The position numbers and the translations under genes are program-made. A stretch of DNA of 7,212 nucleotides from positions 1 through 7,212 of the forward strand of contig SLGN01000172.1 of assembly GCA_007123695.1 (NCBI GenBank), given 5' to 3'. This DNA comes from Verrucomicrobiales bacterium (GTDB taxonomy: Bacteria; Verrucomicrobiota; Verrucomicrobiia; Verrucomicrobiales; DEV007). The notes beneath the pieces are model-generated. The model was not told the DNA's origin. It was given only the letters and a program-made list of their open reading frames with translations, and ran no database searches. This document shows positions 1-6,700 of the stretch, in pieces (within the stretch, counting starts at the first letter, position 1; every line of letters begins with the position of its first letter).

Positions 1-83
1 ACCTTTGCCACCTCGGCGCGGGCGCGGGAGAGGATTTCGAAAACGGGGCGAGGATCGGATTGTTGGCGGGGCGGATCGTCCAT
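1..83 (-). CDS. Possible N-terminus of an unidentified protein, cut by the window edge
   Basis: Read on the minus strand, an ATG at 83-81 opens a frame that stays open to the left edge: 27 codons, starting MDDPPRQQSDPRPVFEILSR and continuing ARAEVAK. The polar, proline-rich start followed by a helix-like ILSRARAEVA segment looks like a genuine protein N-terminus, and most third positions are G or C, as in neighbouring genes. A GGAG lies only 2 bases before the ATG, too close for an ideal ribosome-binding site. It would be divergent from the SDR gene, leaving 198 bp between them with no clear promoter on either strand. I do not recognise the family. The piece is too short to exclude chance in such GC-rich DNA. 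Confidence 0.4.
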   Translation of the reverse strand, partial: MDDPPRQQSDPRPVFEILSRARAEVAK

Positions 84-281
84 CACTCCGCTTCATCGCA
101 CACCGCCATGGGGTGCGGCAAGCCAAGAAATGGAGAAAGCCCGTCCGACGGCTCCGGGATCCCGGTGATTTCACCGAAACGCGTCCTTGATGCCGCAGCG
201 ATGGCGCCGCTACCGTCGGAGAGACGTTTCCATCGTTGCAGACGTCGCCAGGCTGCCCGGTCTCCACTCTGAACGCCCCTC

Positions 282-1019
282 ATGCGCGAAACCATCGATC
301 TCTCCGGAAACACCGTCATCGTCACGGGCGCGTCGCGCGGCTATGGCGCGGGGATCGCCGAGTCCTTCGCCCGCGCCGGGGCGAAGGTTTGGCTCACGGC
401 GCGCGACGCGGGTCGCCTCGACGAAACGGCGCGGCGGATCGGCGCCCGGCCCTTCGTCGCCGACGTTGCCGAAGGCGCCGCTTGGGACCGCCTCTTCGAT
501 GCCGTTCTTGCCGAGAGCGGGCGTCTCGACATTCTCGTCAACAACGCCGGCGAAGGTGTCCGCATCGGCCCGGCCGCCGAGCAGGACGACGACAGCGTGG
601 CCCGTTCCCTCGCCAGCAACCTCGGCGGGGCCATTCTCGGCTGCACCCGCGCCGCTCGCATCATGAAGAAGCAGGGCGCGGGACTAATCGTCAACATCGG
701 CAGCGCCTGCTCGACCCACGCCTGGCCGGGATGGAGCATCTATTCGGCGGCCAAGGCCGGTCTGCTCATGTTCACGAAATGCCTCCTCGCGGAGCTGCGC
801 CCCCACGGAGTGCGCGTCACCTCGGTGCTGCCTTCCTGGGGCCAGACCGAATTCACCGACGCGGCCAATCTGCCGCCCCGGGATCCCGGCATCTTCGAGC
901 ACTGCATTTCGCCGCAGGAACTCGGCGACTTCATCGTCTCTCTCGCCGGATTGCCCGCCCATCTCGTCGCCGAGGAAGCCCGGATCTGGCCCATGGTGCA
1001 GCCGATCGCCCAGCTGTAG
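282..1019 (+). CDS. SDR-family NAD(P)-dependent oxidoreductase
   Basis: A 245-residue cytoplasmic oxidoreductase of the classical short-chain dehydrogenase/reductase family, whose usual length is about 250. The Rossmann dinucleotide-binding motif TGASRGYG is at residues 15-22 and the NNAG motif at 87-90. The catalytic set is complete: Asn113 (in ASNLGG), Ser141, Tyr154 and Lys158 (YSAAK), with the Ser 13 residues before the Tyr as expected. Arg41 just after the second beta strand (LTAR) hints at NADP(H) rather than NAD(H), which is an inference. The substrate cannot be told from sequence; reduction or oxidation of a carbonyl/alcohol is what the family does. The start is the only ATG between an in-frame TGA at 270-272 and the nucleotide-binding motif. 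There is no clear Shine-Dalgarno sequence. The C-terminus (MVQPIAQL) is short, with no extra domain. It stands alone on this strand and converges with the CBM9-like gene. Confidence 0.93.
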   Translation: MRETIDLSGNTVIVTGASRGYGAGIAESFARAGAKVWLTARDAGRLDETARRIGARPFVADVAEGAAWDRLFDAVLAESGRLDILVNNAGEGVRIGPAAEQDDDSVARSLASNLGGAILGCTRAARIMKKQGAGLIVNIGSACSTHAWPGWSIYSAAKAGLLMFTKCLLAELRPHGVRVTSVLPSWGQTEFTDAANLPPRDPGIFEHCISPQELGDFIVSLAGLPAHLVAEEARIWPMVQPIAQL

Positions 1020-1026
1020 GATCGAC

Positions 1027-1047
1027 GGACGCCCGACGAGGGCGCCC
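1027..1047. terminator. Weak GC hairpin between convergent SDR and CBM9-like genes
   Basis: CGCCC (1030-1034) pairs with GGGCG (1040-1044) around a GACGA loop. Two more pairs (GG 1027-1028 with CC 1046-1047) lie beyond one A/C mismatch. It sits in the 51-bp gap between two converging stop codons, where a bidirectional terminator would be expected, but no T-run follows on either strand. The role is inferred from position. Confidence 0.25.
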
Positions 1048-1070
1048 CCGTTTCCCTCGGCCAATCGCGT

Positions 1071-1667
1071 TCAATCGAAGCGAAAGCTTCCGAAGGATCC
1101 CGGAACGTGGAAATCGGGGGTCTCGGTGCCGGGATGGATCCAACTGATCCAATTCTGCACCACTCCCTCCGGGCTCCGGGAAAACTCGGCGCGGTAGACC
1201 CCTGCGATCATTTCCCGGTCGCGGAGGCAGCCAAGGTCGCGCAGCACGGCAGCCGGTATGCGCCCCGACAATTCGTAGCCGCCCTCGACCAGTTCTCCGG
1301 CGAACTCGAGTCCGGGAAAACGCCACGTGTCGTCGAACTGCCGATGATAGCGGGCGAGGTAGTCGTAGACGCCGCCGCGCGGGTCCATCTCGGCGCCGTA
1401 GTAGGGGGTGGAAAGGTCGCGCGAGGTGGCGAAGAAAAGCTCGACACGATCCGATCCGAGGACTGCGGCATCGGGATCTTCGGACGGATCGAGAACGAGG
1501 TCGTCGTCCTCGACCTCGAAGCGGAAGGCAAAGGTTTCGCCGTCCCACACGGCGCGGAATTCCGTCCGCGGGACGGGCCGGTCGAGCCAGGGGAACTGGA
1601 AATCGTCGAGCAAGTCGCCCTCGAGGGGATCGAGCGAAGCGGTTCGTCGCACGCGATAGGTCTTCAT
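1071..1667 (-). CDS. Carbohydrate-binding family 9-like (CBM9/DOMON-type) protein
   Basis: A 198-residue protein whose pattern matches stand-alone CBM9-like beta-sandwich proteins. An early strand has an aromatic-containing WDGETFAFRFEVEDDDL segment (residues 41-57). The hallmark SDRVELFF follows at 72-79. Next is an acidic/aromatic loop with YYGAEMDPRGGVYDY (89-103), then the strand YELSGRIP (131-138). The closing segment is NWISWIHPG (172-180) with FHVPGSFG at 186-193. Known relatives bind sugars or other small ligands or accompany glycoside metabolism; no ligand can be named here. It has no signal peptide or membrane segment, so it appears cytoplasmic, unlike most carbohydrate-binding modules. 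The ATG at 1667-1665 is preceded by GAGG only one base away, a poor ribosome-binding site. Its stop is 51 bp from the SDR stop (convergent). Upstream it is divergent from the hydrolase, with 172 bp between them. A long plus-strand frame over the same bases has no recognisable protein features. Confidence 0.8.
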   Translation of the reverse strand: MKTYRVRRTASLDPLEGDLLDDFQFPWLDRPVPRTEFRAVWDGETFAFRFEVEDDDLVLDPSEDPDAAVLGSDRVELFFATSRDLSTPYYGAEMDPRGGVYDYLARYHRQFDDTWRFPGLEFAGELVEGGYELSGRIPAAVLRDLGCLRDREMIAGVYRAEFSRSPEGVVQNWISWIHPGTETPDFHVPGSFGSFRFD

Positions 1668-1789
1668 GCCTCACGGTGGACGGACGCGGTCCTTTTGGCA
1701 AGTTCGGCGATCCGGAGCGGAAATGCGGTTCGCCGGTCGTCTTCGCCGAAATTCCGCAGGTCGGTTCGACCCGCATCCCCACCGTGCCG

Positions 1790-1817
1790 TTGACGAATGC
1801 TTTGGATGCCTTAACTT
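1790..1817 (+). promoter_or_regulatory. Candidate sigma70-type promoter for the hydrolase gene
   Basis: TTGACG at 1790-1795 matches the -35 consensus at five of six positions. A 16-bp spacer leads to TAACTT at 1812-1817, a weak -10 (three of six). It is the best match in the 172-bp divergent region and would start transcription near 1823, leaving a leader of about 17 bases before the ATG at 1840. The AT-richness of this spot stands out against the surrounding sequence. It is a consensus match only. Confidence 0.35.
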
Positions 1818-1839
1818 TGCGGAGCCCCCACCTGCCACC

Positions 1840-2865
1840 ATGGGATCCCGACCGCCCCTCCTCCTTCTCCGCTGCTTCGCGTCGATCGTTGTCGTCCTTC
1901 TCCTATCCCCCGCCACAGAGGGCGCGCCCCGACGCGGATCGGAGAAGCCCGCCACCATCTACGTCATCCGCGGCGGGGGCGGCTACTTCCCCAACCTTGG
2001 GACGGTGATCAACGAGAAGTTCGAGGAGAAAGGTCTCGACGTGGTCGATTTCCGATACCACGAGCGGCGCAGCGCGGCCAAGCAGATCGCCCAGGCCTAC
2101 CGGGAGAAAAAGCTCCCTCACGGCATCATCCTGATCGGCTACAGCCTCGGCGGCTGCGGGGTCATCGAGGTCTCCCGCATGCTCCAACAAGAAGAGATTC
2201 CGGTGCGGTTGCTTTTTCTCATCGAGACGATCAATCCCCTCCAGACCGTGCCCGCGAACGTCGTCGAGTGCTTCAACCTCTACCATTTCCCCGCCATCCT
2301 CGGTGCTCCGGTGAGGGCCGACTCGAAGGAAACGAAGCTGACCAATTTCGAGGCCTACACCGATGGCGGTCTCGGCCTGGAATACAGCCACTTCGCGATG
2401 CCCTTCGTCGACGAGGTGCACGACCTGATCGCCGCACGCTTGCTCGAGGCGATCCGCTCCAAGCCGAAGTCTCTTCCGGTCGCGTCGGGCACCTCGGAGG
2501 AAACGGAGAAAAAACGCCCCGGCCTCTTCGCCAAGCGCGAGGAACGCGAAGTGCCCGCCTCTGCCGAGAAGGACGAAAAGAAGCCCGGCCTCTTCGCCAA
2601 GCGCGAGGAACGCGAAGTGCCCGCCTCTGCCGAGAAGGACGAAAAGAAGCCCGGTTTCTTCGGCAGGCGCGAGGAACGCGAAGTGCCCGCCTCGGCCGAG
2701 AAGGACGAAAAGAAGCCCGGTTTCTTCGGCAGGCGCGAGGAACGCGAAGTGCCCGCCTCGGCCGAGAAGGACGAAAAGAAGCCCGGTTTCTTCGGCAGGC
2801 GTTCGGAAACCGCCGACGCGAAGCCGAGTTCCTCCCCTGCTGCCGGCGCCAGCAGTTCCCGCTAG
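1840..2865 (+). CDS. Secreted alpha/beta-hydrolase with a tandem-repeat C-terminal tail
   Basis: A 341-residue protein. Residues 1-28 form a signal peptide: Arg near the start, then a hydrophobic [16 protein letters not shown] stretch, and likely cleavage near ATEGA. Residues 38-205 are an alpha/beta-hydrolase domain, with the nucleophile elbow GYSLGG at 100-105 (Ser102). His184 (YSHFAMP) is the probable catalytic His. Glu129 ([11 protein letters not shown]) lies where related lipase/thioesterase-like proteins usually carry Asp, so the acid residue may be Glu. This suggests an esterase, lipase or thioesterase acting in the envelope or outside the cell; the substrate is unknown. From about residue 224 the protein becomes a charged low-complexity tail with four full 22-residue repeats and part of a fifth, ending in a Ser/Ala-rich stretch. 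I chose the ATG at 1840 over an in-frame ATG at 1666 because it directly precedes the signal peptide and follows a plausible promoter; the longer version would bury the signal behind 58 unrelated residues. A GGAG at 1821-1824 is too distant to be a good ribosome-binding site. The stop overlaps the rhlE stop. Confidence 0.82.
   Translation: MGSRPPLLLLRCFASIVVVLLLSPATEGAPRRGSEKPATIYVIRGGGGYFPNLGTVINEKFEEKGLDVVDFRYHERRSAAKQIAQAYREKKLPHGIILIGYSLGGCGVIEVSRMLQQEEIPVRLLFLIETINPLQTVPANVVECFNLYHFPAILGAPVRADSKETKLTNFEAYTDGGLGLEYSHFAMPFVDEVHDLIAARLLEAIRSKPKSLPVASGTSEETEKKRPGLFAKREEREVPASAEKDEKKPGLFAKREEREVPASAEKDEKKPGFFGRREEREVPASAEKDEKKPGFFGRREEREVPASAEKDEKKPGFFGRRSETADAKPSSSPAAGASSSR
2521..2801 (+). 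repeat. 66-bp in-frame tandem repeat, 4.3 copies
   Basis: Copies begin at 2521, 2587, 2653, 2719 and 2785; the last is cut after 17 bases. Copies 1 and 2 are identical, and copies 3 and 4 are identical. The two types differ at five bases: four in the first 14 bases of the unit, plus one TCT/TCG change. Each copy encodes 22 residues of the form [17 protein letters not shown] or [17 protein letters not shown] followed by DEKKP. A decayed further half-unit, EKKRP, precedes copy 1. Each unit carries six basic and six acidic residues, so it is a net-neutral polyampholyte with one Leu-Phe or Phe-Phe pair. Identity within pairs points to recent duplication. Confidence 0.97.
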
Positions 2866-4154
2866 CGCACGGCCCGGCGGGGCCGTCTCGGTCCGCGCGG
2901 GTTGCGGTTTTCGGAAGATCCGCGCGGCTTGCGGCTCTGGTCCCGGCCACCGCCGGAGCGTCCCCCCGAGCGCGCTCGGCTGCCTCGGGACGTGTCGCGG
3001 GCGTCCTCGCGGCCGTCGGCCTCCTTCATGTCGAAGCCGGGGATCTTCGCGACGGGAATCTCGCGCTTGAGGAGCCGCTCGATGTCGCGCAGCAGGCCGC
3101 GCTCGTCGGCGCTGACGAGCGAACAGGCGCAGCCTTCCTCGCCGGCGCGGCCGGTGCGGCCGATGCGGTGGACGTAGTCCTCGGGCACGTTGGGCAGCTC
3201 GAAGTTCACCACGTGCGGGAGCAGGCGGATGTCGATGCCGCGCGAGGCCACGTCGGTGGCGACGAGCACGCGAATGGCGTTCGCCTTGAAATCGGCGAGA
3301 GCGCGGGTGCGGGCGCTCTGGCTCTTGTTGCCGTGGATCGCGGCGGAGGGGATGCCGTCCTTGCCGAGCTGCTCGGCGAGGCGGTTGGCTCCGTGCTTGG
3401 TGCGGGTGAAGACGAGCACCTGGTGCCAGTCCCCCTCGCGGATCAGTTGAGAAAGCAGGGCGCGCTTGTCCGACTTGGCCACCGGATGCACCAGCTGCGC
3501 CACAGTCTCGGCGGCGGTGTTGCGCCGGGCGACTTCGACGAGGGCGGGGTCGCGCAGGATGCCGTCGGCCAGCGCCTTGATCTCGGGAGAGTAGGTGGCG
3601 GAGAAGAGCAGGTTCTGCCGCCGGGACGGGAGCAGCTTGAGGACGCGCCGGATGTCGTGGATGAATCCCATGTCGAGCATGCGGTCGGCTTCGTCGAGGA
3701 CGAGGATCTCGATTTTGGAAAGATCGACGGTGCCCTGGCCGGCATGGTCGAGAAGCCGGCCGGGGGTGGCCACGAGGATGTCGAGGCCGCGCCGGAGCCG
3801 GTCGATCTGGGGATGGATCCCGACGCCGCCGAAGATCACGGCGGAACCGAGGTCGAGCCCCTTCCCGTAGGTGGCGACGCTCTCGCCGACCTGGGCGGCG
3901 AGCTCGCGGGTGGGGGCGAGCACGAGGGCGCGGGGAGCGCGGGAGACGCGGCGGCCGCGGGCGAGGCGCTGCAGCATCGGCAGGGTGAAGGCCGCCGTCT
4001 TGCCGGTCCCGGTCTGGGAGCCGCCGAGGAGATCGCGCCCCTCGAGAATGGGCGGGATGGCCTGGGTCTGGATGGGGGTGGGGGTGTCGTAGCCTTTGGC
4101 GGCGACGGCTTGGGAGAGGACGGCGTCGAGGCCGAGTTCTGCAAAGGAAGTCAT
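2862..4154 (-). CDS. rhlE: DEAD-box ATP-dependent RNA helicase, RhlE type
   Basis: A 430-residue cytoplasmic helicase that uses ATP to unwind short RNA duplexes or remodel RNA-protein complexes; RhlE-type enzymes act in ribosome assembly and RNA turnover. All motifs are present in order. The Q motif has Phe4 and PTPIQ (25-29). Motif I is SQTGTGKT (46-53), Ia PTREL (81-85), Ib TPGR (130-133), II DEAD (154-157) and III SAT (185-187). In the second lobe, VFTRTK (248-253) is motif [12 protein letters not shown] (299-308) motif V and [10 protein letters not shown] (329-338) motif VI. Residues 381-430 are a basic Arg/Gly/Ser-rich tail, typical of RNA-binding extensions. The start is the ATG at 4154-4152, giving [10 protein letters not shown] as in RhlE homologues. 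The frame is open a further 75 codons upstream, but that part is low-complexity, unlike the family and in the intergenic region. The leader is pyrimidine-rich and has no Shine-Dalgarno sequence. The gene is convergent with the hydrolase and divergent from dsbD. Confidence 0.95.
   Translation of the reverse strand: MTSFAELGLDAVLSQAVAAKGYDTPTPIQTQAIPPILEGRDLLGGSQTGTGKTAAFTLPMLQRLARGRRVSRAPRALVLAPTRELAAQVGESVATYGKGLDLGSAVIFGGVGIHPQIDRLRRGLDILVATPGRLLDHAGQGTVDLSKIEILVLDEADRMLDMGFIHDIRRVLKLLPSRRQNLLFSATYSPEIKALADGILRDPALVEVARRNTAAETVAQLVHPVAKSDKRALLSQLIREGDWHQVLVFTRTKHGANRLAEQLGKDGIPSAAIHGNKSQSARTRALADFKANAIRVLVATDVASRGIDIRLLPHVVNFELPNVPEDYVHRIGRTGRAGEEGCACSLVSADERGLLRDIERLLKREIPVAKIPGFDMKEADGREDARDTSRGSRARSGGRSGGGRDQSRKPRGSSENRNPRGPRRPRRAVR
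2869..2886. terminator. Perfect 7-bp GC hairpin just after the hydrolase stop
   Basis: ACGGCCC (2869-2875) pairs perfectly with GGGCCGT (2880-2886) around a GGCG tetraloop, starting 4 bases after the hydrolase stop. It also lies inside the last codons of rhlE, encoding part of its Arg-rich tail. No T-run follows, so it is not a canonical intrinsic terminator. It could end or protect the hydrolase transcript. The convergent genes leave no intergenic space for a terminator elsewhere. Confidence 0.35.
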
Positions 4155-4450
4155 GGAGGGATGGTTTCGGAGGGAGGAGGGAGGAGCTGCCGCACGCGAA
4201 GCGGCGGAGCGGCGGTGGAGGCGAAGCTCTTCTTCGCCCGGTCGCGGGATGACACGTCGAAGGGACGTCGTTCCCTTCCCCCGAACCAATCGGAAGCCGG
4301 GCGGACCCGGTCTCCGGAACGCGGCAGCGGCACCGCGAACTCGACCCGGCAAGGAACACGCGGGGGCCAGCGGCGTCAAGCCGTGAAATCGCGCGTCGCT
4401 TTTCCCCGCCGCCGCGTTAAGGTTCCCTGTTCTCCCGCGTCGAATCCAGC
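4155..4450. promoter_or_regulatory. Divergent intergenic region between rhlE and dsbD, with inverted repeats
   Basis: These 296 bp separate two divergent genes and must hold both promoters, but I see no convincing -35/-10 pair on either strand. The part next to rhlE (4155-4190) is purine-rich on the plus strand, so the helicase mRNA leader would be almost all C and U, without a Shine-Dalgarno sequence. Three perfect inverted repeats follow. GGCGAAG/CTTCGCC is at 4220-4226 and 4232-4238, with a 5-base loop. GAAGGGA/TCCCTTC is at 4259-4265 and 4272-4278, with a 6-base loop. CCGGG/CCCGG is at 4297-4301 and 4306-4310, with a 4-base loop. On the dsbD side, a TTAAGG at 4417-4422 is the only AT-containing spot near the start. 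No small gene is supportable here. Confidence 0.45.
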
Positions 4451-6625
4451 ATGGCCGCCCCTCCGTTCCTCCGCCCCGCCCTTGCCGCCGTCCTGTGCGC
4501 CCTCGCGGCGTCCGCCGCCCTCGTCTCCGCCGAATCGACGGCGGTGCGCGACAAGCACGTCGTCGCCCGTCTCGTCGCCGACGTCTCGACGATCCGTCCC
4601 GGCGAGCCCTTCGTCGCAGGGCTGCATTTCGAAATCGACCCGACCTGGCACACCTACTGGGCCAACCCCGGCGAGACCGGCTATCCCACGACCTTGGAAC
4701 TGGAGCTGCCGCCGGGCTTCGCCGCCGCGCCCCTCCGCTTCCCCGCCCCGAAGCGATTCGTCACCGACTACGGCTTCGACATCCGCGAGGTCGGCTACGG
4801 CTACGAGACCGCCGTGGTCCATCCTTTCGTCGTCGTGCCGCACGAGTCCCTCGAGCCGGGCGAGAGCGTCACCTTCGAAGGCAAGGCCAAATGGCTGATG
4901 TGCGATCCGAACACCTGCGTGCCGGGAGAGGCGCGCCTGTCCCTGACCCTGGCGATCGGCGAAACGGCGGGAAAATCCGCCGAGGCTCCGCTGATCGCCG
5001 AGGCGATGGCCAAGCTGCCCGAACCCGTGGCCGAGGGCGCCCGGGTCTCGCTGGAGGGCGACACCGTGGAGCTCCGCGCGGCCCTGCCTCCCGACGCTCT
5101 GCTGGAAGGCGCCCGGCTTTCCTTCCATCCTCTCTCGAACGGCGTCTTCGAGACCTTCGCGGTGCCCGAGGCGCAGGCCGAGGACGGCGGGGTCGCCGTC
5201 TCCGCGCCGAAGCACGAGGATCTCGACGGGCTCCCGGACGAATTCGGGGGCGTTCTCGTGGTCGAGGCGGCGGGATCGGTGCGGTCCTTCGAGATCTCGA
5301 CCGGCGGCGTCGCCGAGCCGGAGACGCCCGTGCCGCCGGCGCCTGCGGGCGGCGCCGGCGGGACTGAAACTGCCGCCGCCGCCGTCACCGCTCCGACCGA
5401 GGATCCGGCCCCCTTTGGCGGAGGGCTGCTCGGCTTCCTTCTCGCCGCCTTCCTCGGCGGCATTATCCTCAACGTGATGCCCTGCGTCTTTCCCGTGATC
5501 TCGCTCAAGGTCATGTCCTTCGTGGGCCAGGCGGGCGAGGACCGGCGCAAGGTCTTCCTCCACGCCGTCGCCTTCACCCTCGGCGTGCTTGTTTTCTTCT
5601 GGGCGCTTACCGCGGTGATGGTGGCGCTGCGCAGCTTCGGCGGCGGCGACGTCGCTTGGGGAGTGCAGTTGCGTCAGCCAGGCTTCGTCATCGCGCTGAT
5701 CTTCATCATGGTCGCCGTGGCCATGAGCCTGTTCGGCGTCTTCGAGATCGGCACCTCGATGACCGCCGTCGGCGGCAATCTCGTCTCGATGTCGGGATAC
5801 GGCGGCAGCTTCTGGAGCGGCGCCCTCGCCGTGCTTCTCGCCACCCCCTGCACCGCGCCGCTCATGGCGCCCGCGATCACCTTCGCCCTGGCGCAGACGG
5901 CGCCGACGATGTTCCTCGTCTTCACCTCCCTGGGGCTTGGGCTCGCGGCGCCCTACTTCTTGCTGGCGATCTTCCCGAAGCTGCTCGACGCGGTCCCGCC
6001 GCCGGGCGCGTGGATGGAGACCTTCAAGCAGCTCATGGGCTTCCCCATGCTCGCGGTGGTGGTGTGGCTGACCGGGGTCCTCTCGGTGCAGCTCGACGTG
6101 AGCGGGCTGCAATGGGCGCTCGCGGGAACCCTGCTCGTCGCGGTGTCCGCCTGGATCCTGGGGCGCTTCACTGGCTTCGAACGCTCCGCCACGGTCCGGG
6201 TCAAGGCCCGCCTCGTGGCGCTGCTCGTCTTTCTCGGCGGCGTCGGGCTGGCCTGGGACGCCTCGGGCAAGCGCGCCCCCGCCAGCGAGATCGACATCGC
6301 CGAGGTCATCGCGGGACACCGCGCCGCCGGGCGGCATGTCTTCGTCGACTTCACCGCCGAGTGGTGCGCCACCTGCAAGGTGAACGAGAGGGTCGCGATC
6401 AAGACCAAGCGCGTGCAGGACGCCTTCCGCGAGAACAACATCGAGTTCGTCATCGCCGACTGGACCAACGAGGACGCCGACATCGCCGCAATTCTCGAGG
6501 AGCAGGGCCGCTCCGGCGTGCCGCTCTACCTGCTCTACCCGGCCGACACCTCCCGCCCCCCGATCCGGCTCAAAGACGGCTTCATCACCGCCAACGACAT
6601 CTTCAACGCCATCGACCAGCTCTGA
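4451..6625 (+). CDS. dsbD: DsbD/ScsB-like protein-disulfide reductase, three-domain
   Basis: A 724-residue inner-membrane protein that should carry electrons from cytoplasmic thioredoxin to periplasmic disulfides. Residues 1-27 are a signal peptide ([17 protein letters not shown]). Residues 30-285 form the periplasmic N-terminal domain, with [15 protein letters not shown] (66-80) typical of the ScsB/long-DsbD type and a Cys151-Cys156 pair (CDPNTC). A Pro/Ala/Gly linker spans about 288-322. The transmembrane domain (about 325-605, roughly eight helices) carries Cys345 in [13 protein letters not shown] and Cys467 in [12 protein letters not shown], the buried pair of the family. The C-terminal thioredoxin-like domain (about 610-724) has WCATC (Cys639, Cys642) and a cis-Pro at 691 (GVP). 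All six catalytic cysteines are present. The length exceeds that of E. coli DsbD (about 565) because of the larger N-terminal domain. The ATG at 4451 directly precedes the signal peptide, with no good Shine-Dalgarno sequence. The partner it reduces is not visible in this window. The symbol denotes the family; ScsB-like is equally apt. Confidence 0.94.
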   Translation: MAAPPFLRPALAAVLCALAASAALVSAESTAVRDKHVVARLVADVSTIRPGEPFVAGLHFEIDPTWHTYWANPGETGYPTTLELELPPGFAAAPLRFPAPKRFVTDYGFDIREVGYGYETAVVHPFVVVPHESLEPGESVTFEGKAKWLMCDPNTCVPGEARLSLTLAIGETAGKSAEAPLIAEAMAKLPEPVAEGARVSLEGDTVELRAALPPDALLEGARLSFHPLSNGVFETFAVPEAQAEDGGVAVSAPKHEDLDGLPDEFGGVLVVEAAGSVRSFEISTGGVAEPETPVPPAPAGGAGGTETAAAAVTAPTEDPAPFGGGLLGFLLAAFLGGIILNVMPCVFPVISLKVMSFVGQAGEDRRKVFLHAVAFTLGVLVFFWALTAVMVALRSFGGGDVAWGVQLRQPGFVIALIFIMVAVAMSLFGVFEIGTSMTAVGGNLVSMSGYGGSFWSGALAVLLATPCTAPLMAPAITFALAQTAPTMFLVFTSLGLGLAAPYFLLAIFPKLLDAVPPPGAWMETFKQLMGFPMLAVVVWLTGVLSVQLDVSGLQWALAGTLLVAVSAWILGRFTGFERSATVRVKARLVALLVFLGGVGLAWDASGKRAPASEIDIAEVIAGHRAAGRHVFVDFTAEWCATCKVNERVAIKTKRVQDAFRENNIEFVIADWTNEDADIAAILEEQGRSGVPLYLLYPADTSRPPIRLKDGFITANDIFNAIDQL

Positions 6626-6700
6626 TCCCCTCGGCTTGCTGCGGGCTGGCCTTTCTCAGCGCTTCGACACCCTGGTCAGTGGGATTCGAGGGGGGTCAGG
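6626..6700 (+). other. Junction between dsbD and the transposase remnant
   Basis: These 75 bases lie between the dsbD stop and the first recognisable transposase codon. They contain no clear terminator; only a 4-bp GCTG/CAGC pair around 6646-6659 was seen. A G-run (6688-6695, interrupted by one A) ends just before the transposase similarity. The IS-genome or deletion boundary most likely lies here, but the exact base cannot be fixed from one sequence. Confidence 0.4.

Noticed and set aside
83..325. 80-codon minus-strand frame ending TGATG on the left-edge gene start
   Set aside because: The TGATG overlap looks like translational coupling. However, the frame overlaps the start of the well-supported SDR gene, and its product is unremarkable and unrecognised.
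1107..1793. 228-codon plus-strand frame opposite the CBM9-like gene
   Set aside because: It looks moderately protein-like, but it has no recognisable motif, runs past the minus-strand gene start into the intergenic region, and competes with a minus-strand protein that has clear family patterns.
1666..1839. Longer N-terminus for the hydrolase starting at 1666
   Set aside because: The extra 58 residues are Arg-rich and unlike a leader, precede a clear signal peptide, and would contain the candidate promoter.
2521..2801. CRISPR array or intergenic repeat element
   Set aside because: The copies are contiguous without unique spacers, keep the reading frame (66 bp) and encode a regular protein repeat, so this is a coding minisatellite.
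1903..4359. 818-codon minus-strand frame covering the hydrolase repeats and the helicase
   Set aside because: It runs in a different frame over rhlE and antisense to the hydrolase. Its product is Arg/Pro-rich low complexity with no family features. High GC content makes stops rare.
2268..4898. 876-codon plus-strand frame antisense to rhlE
   Set aside because: rhlE carries every DEAD-box motif in order. This opposite frame is Gly/Ala/Arg-rich without motifs and also crosses the intergenic region into dsbD in the wrong frame.
4376..6337. 653-codon minus-strand frame opposite dsbD
   Set aside because: It is a highly charged, His/Gly/Arg/Asp-rich translation typical of an antisense shadow. dsbD on the plus strand has complete domains and catalytic cysteines.
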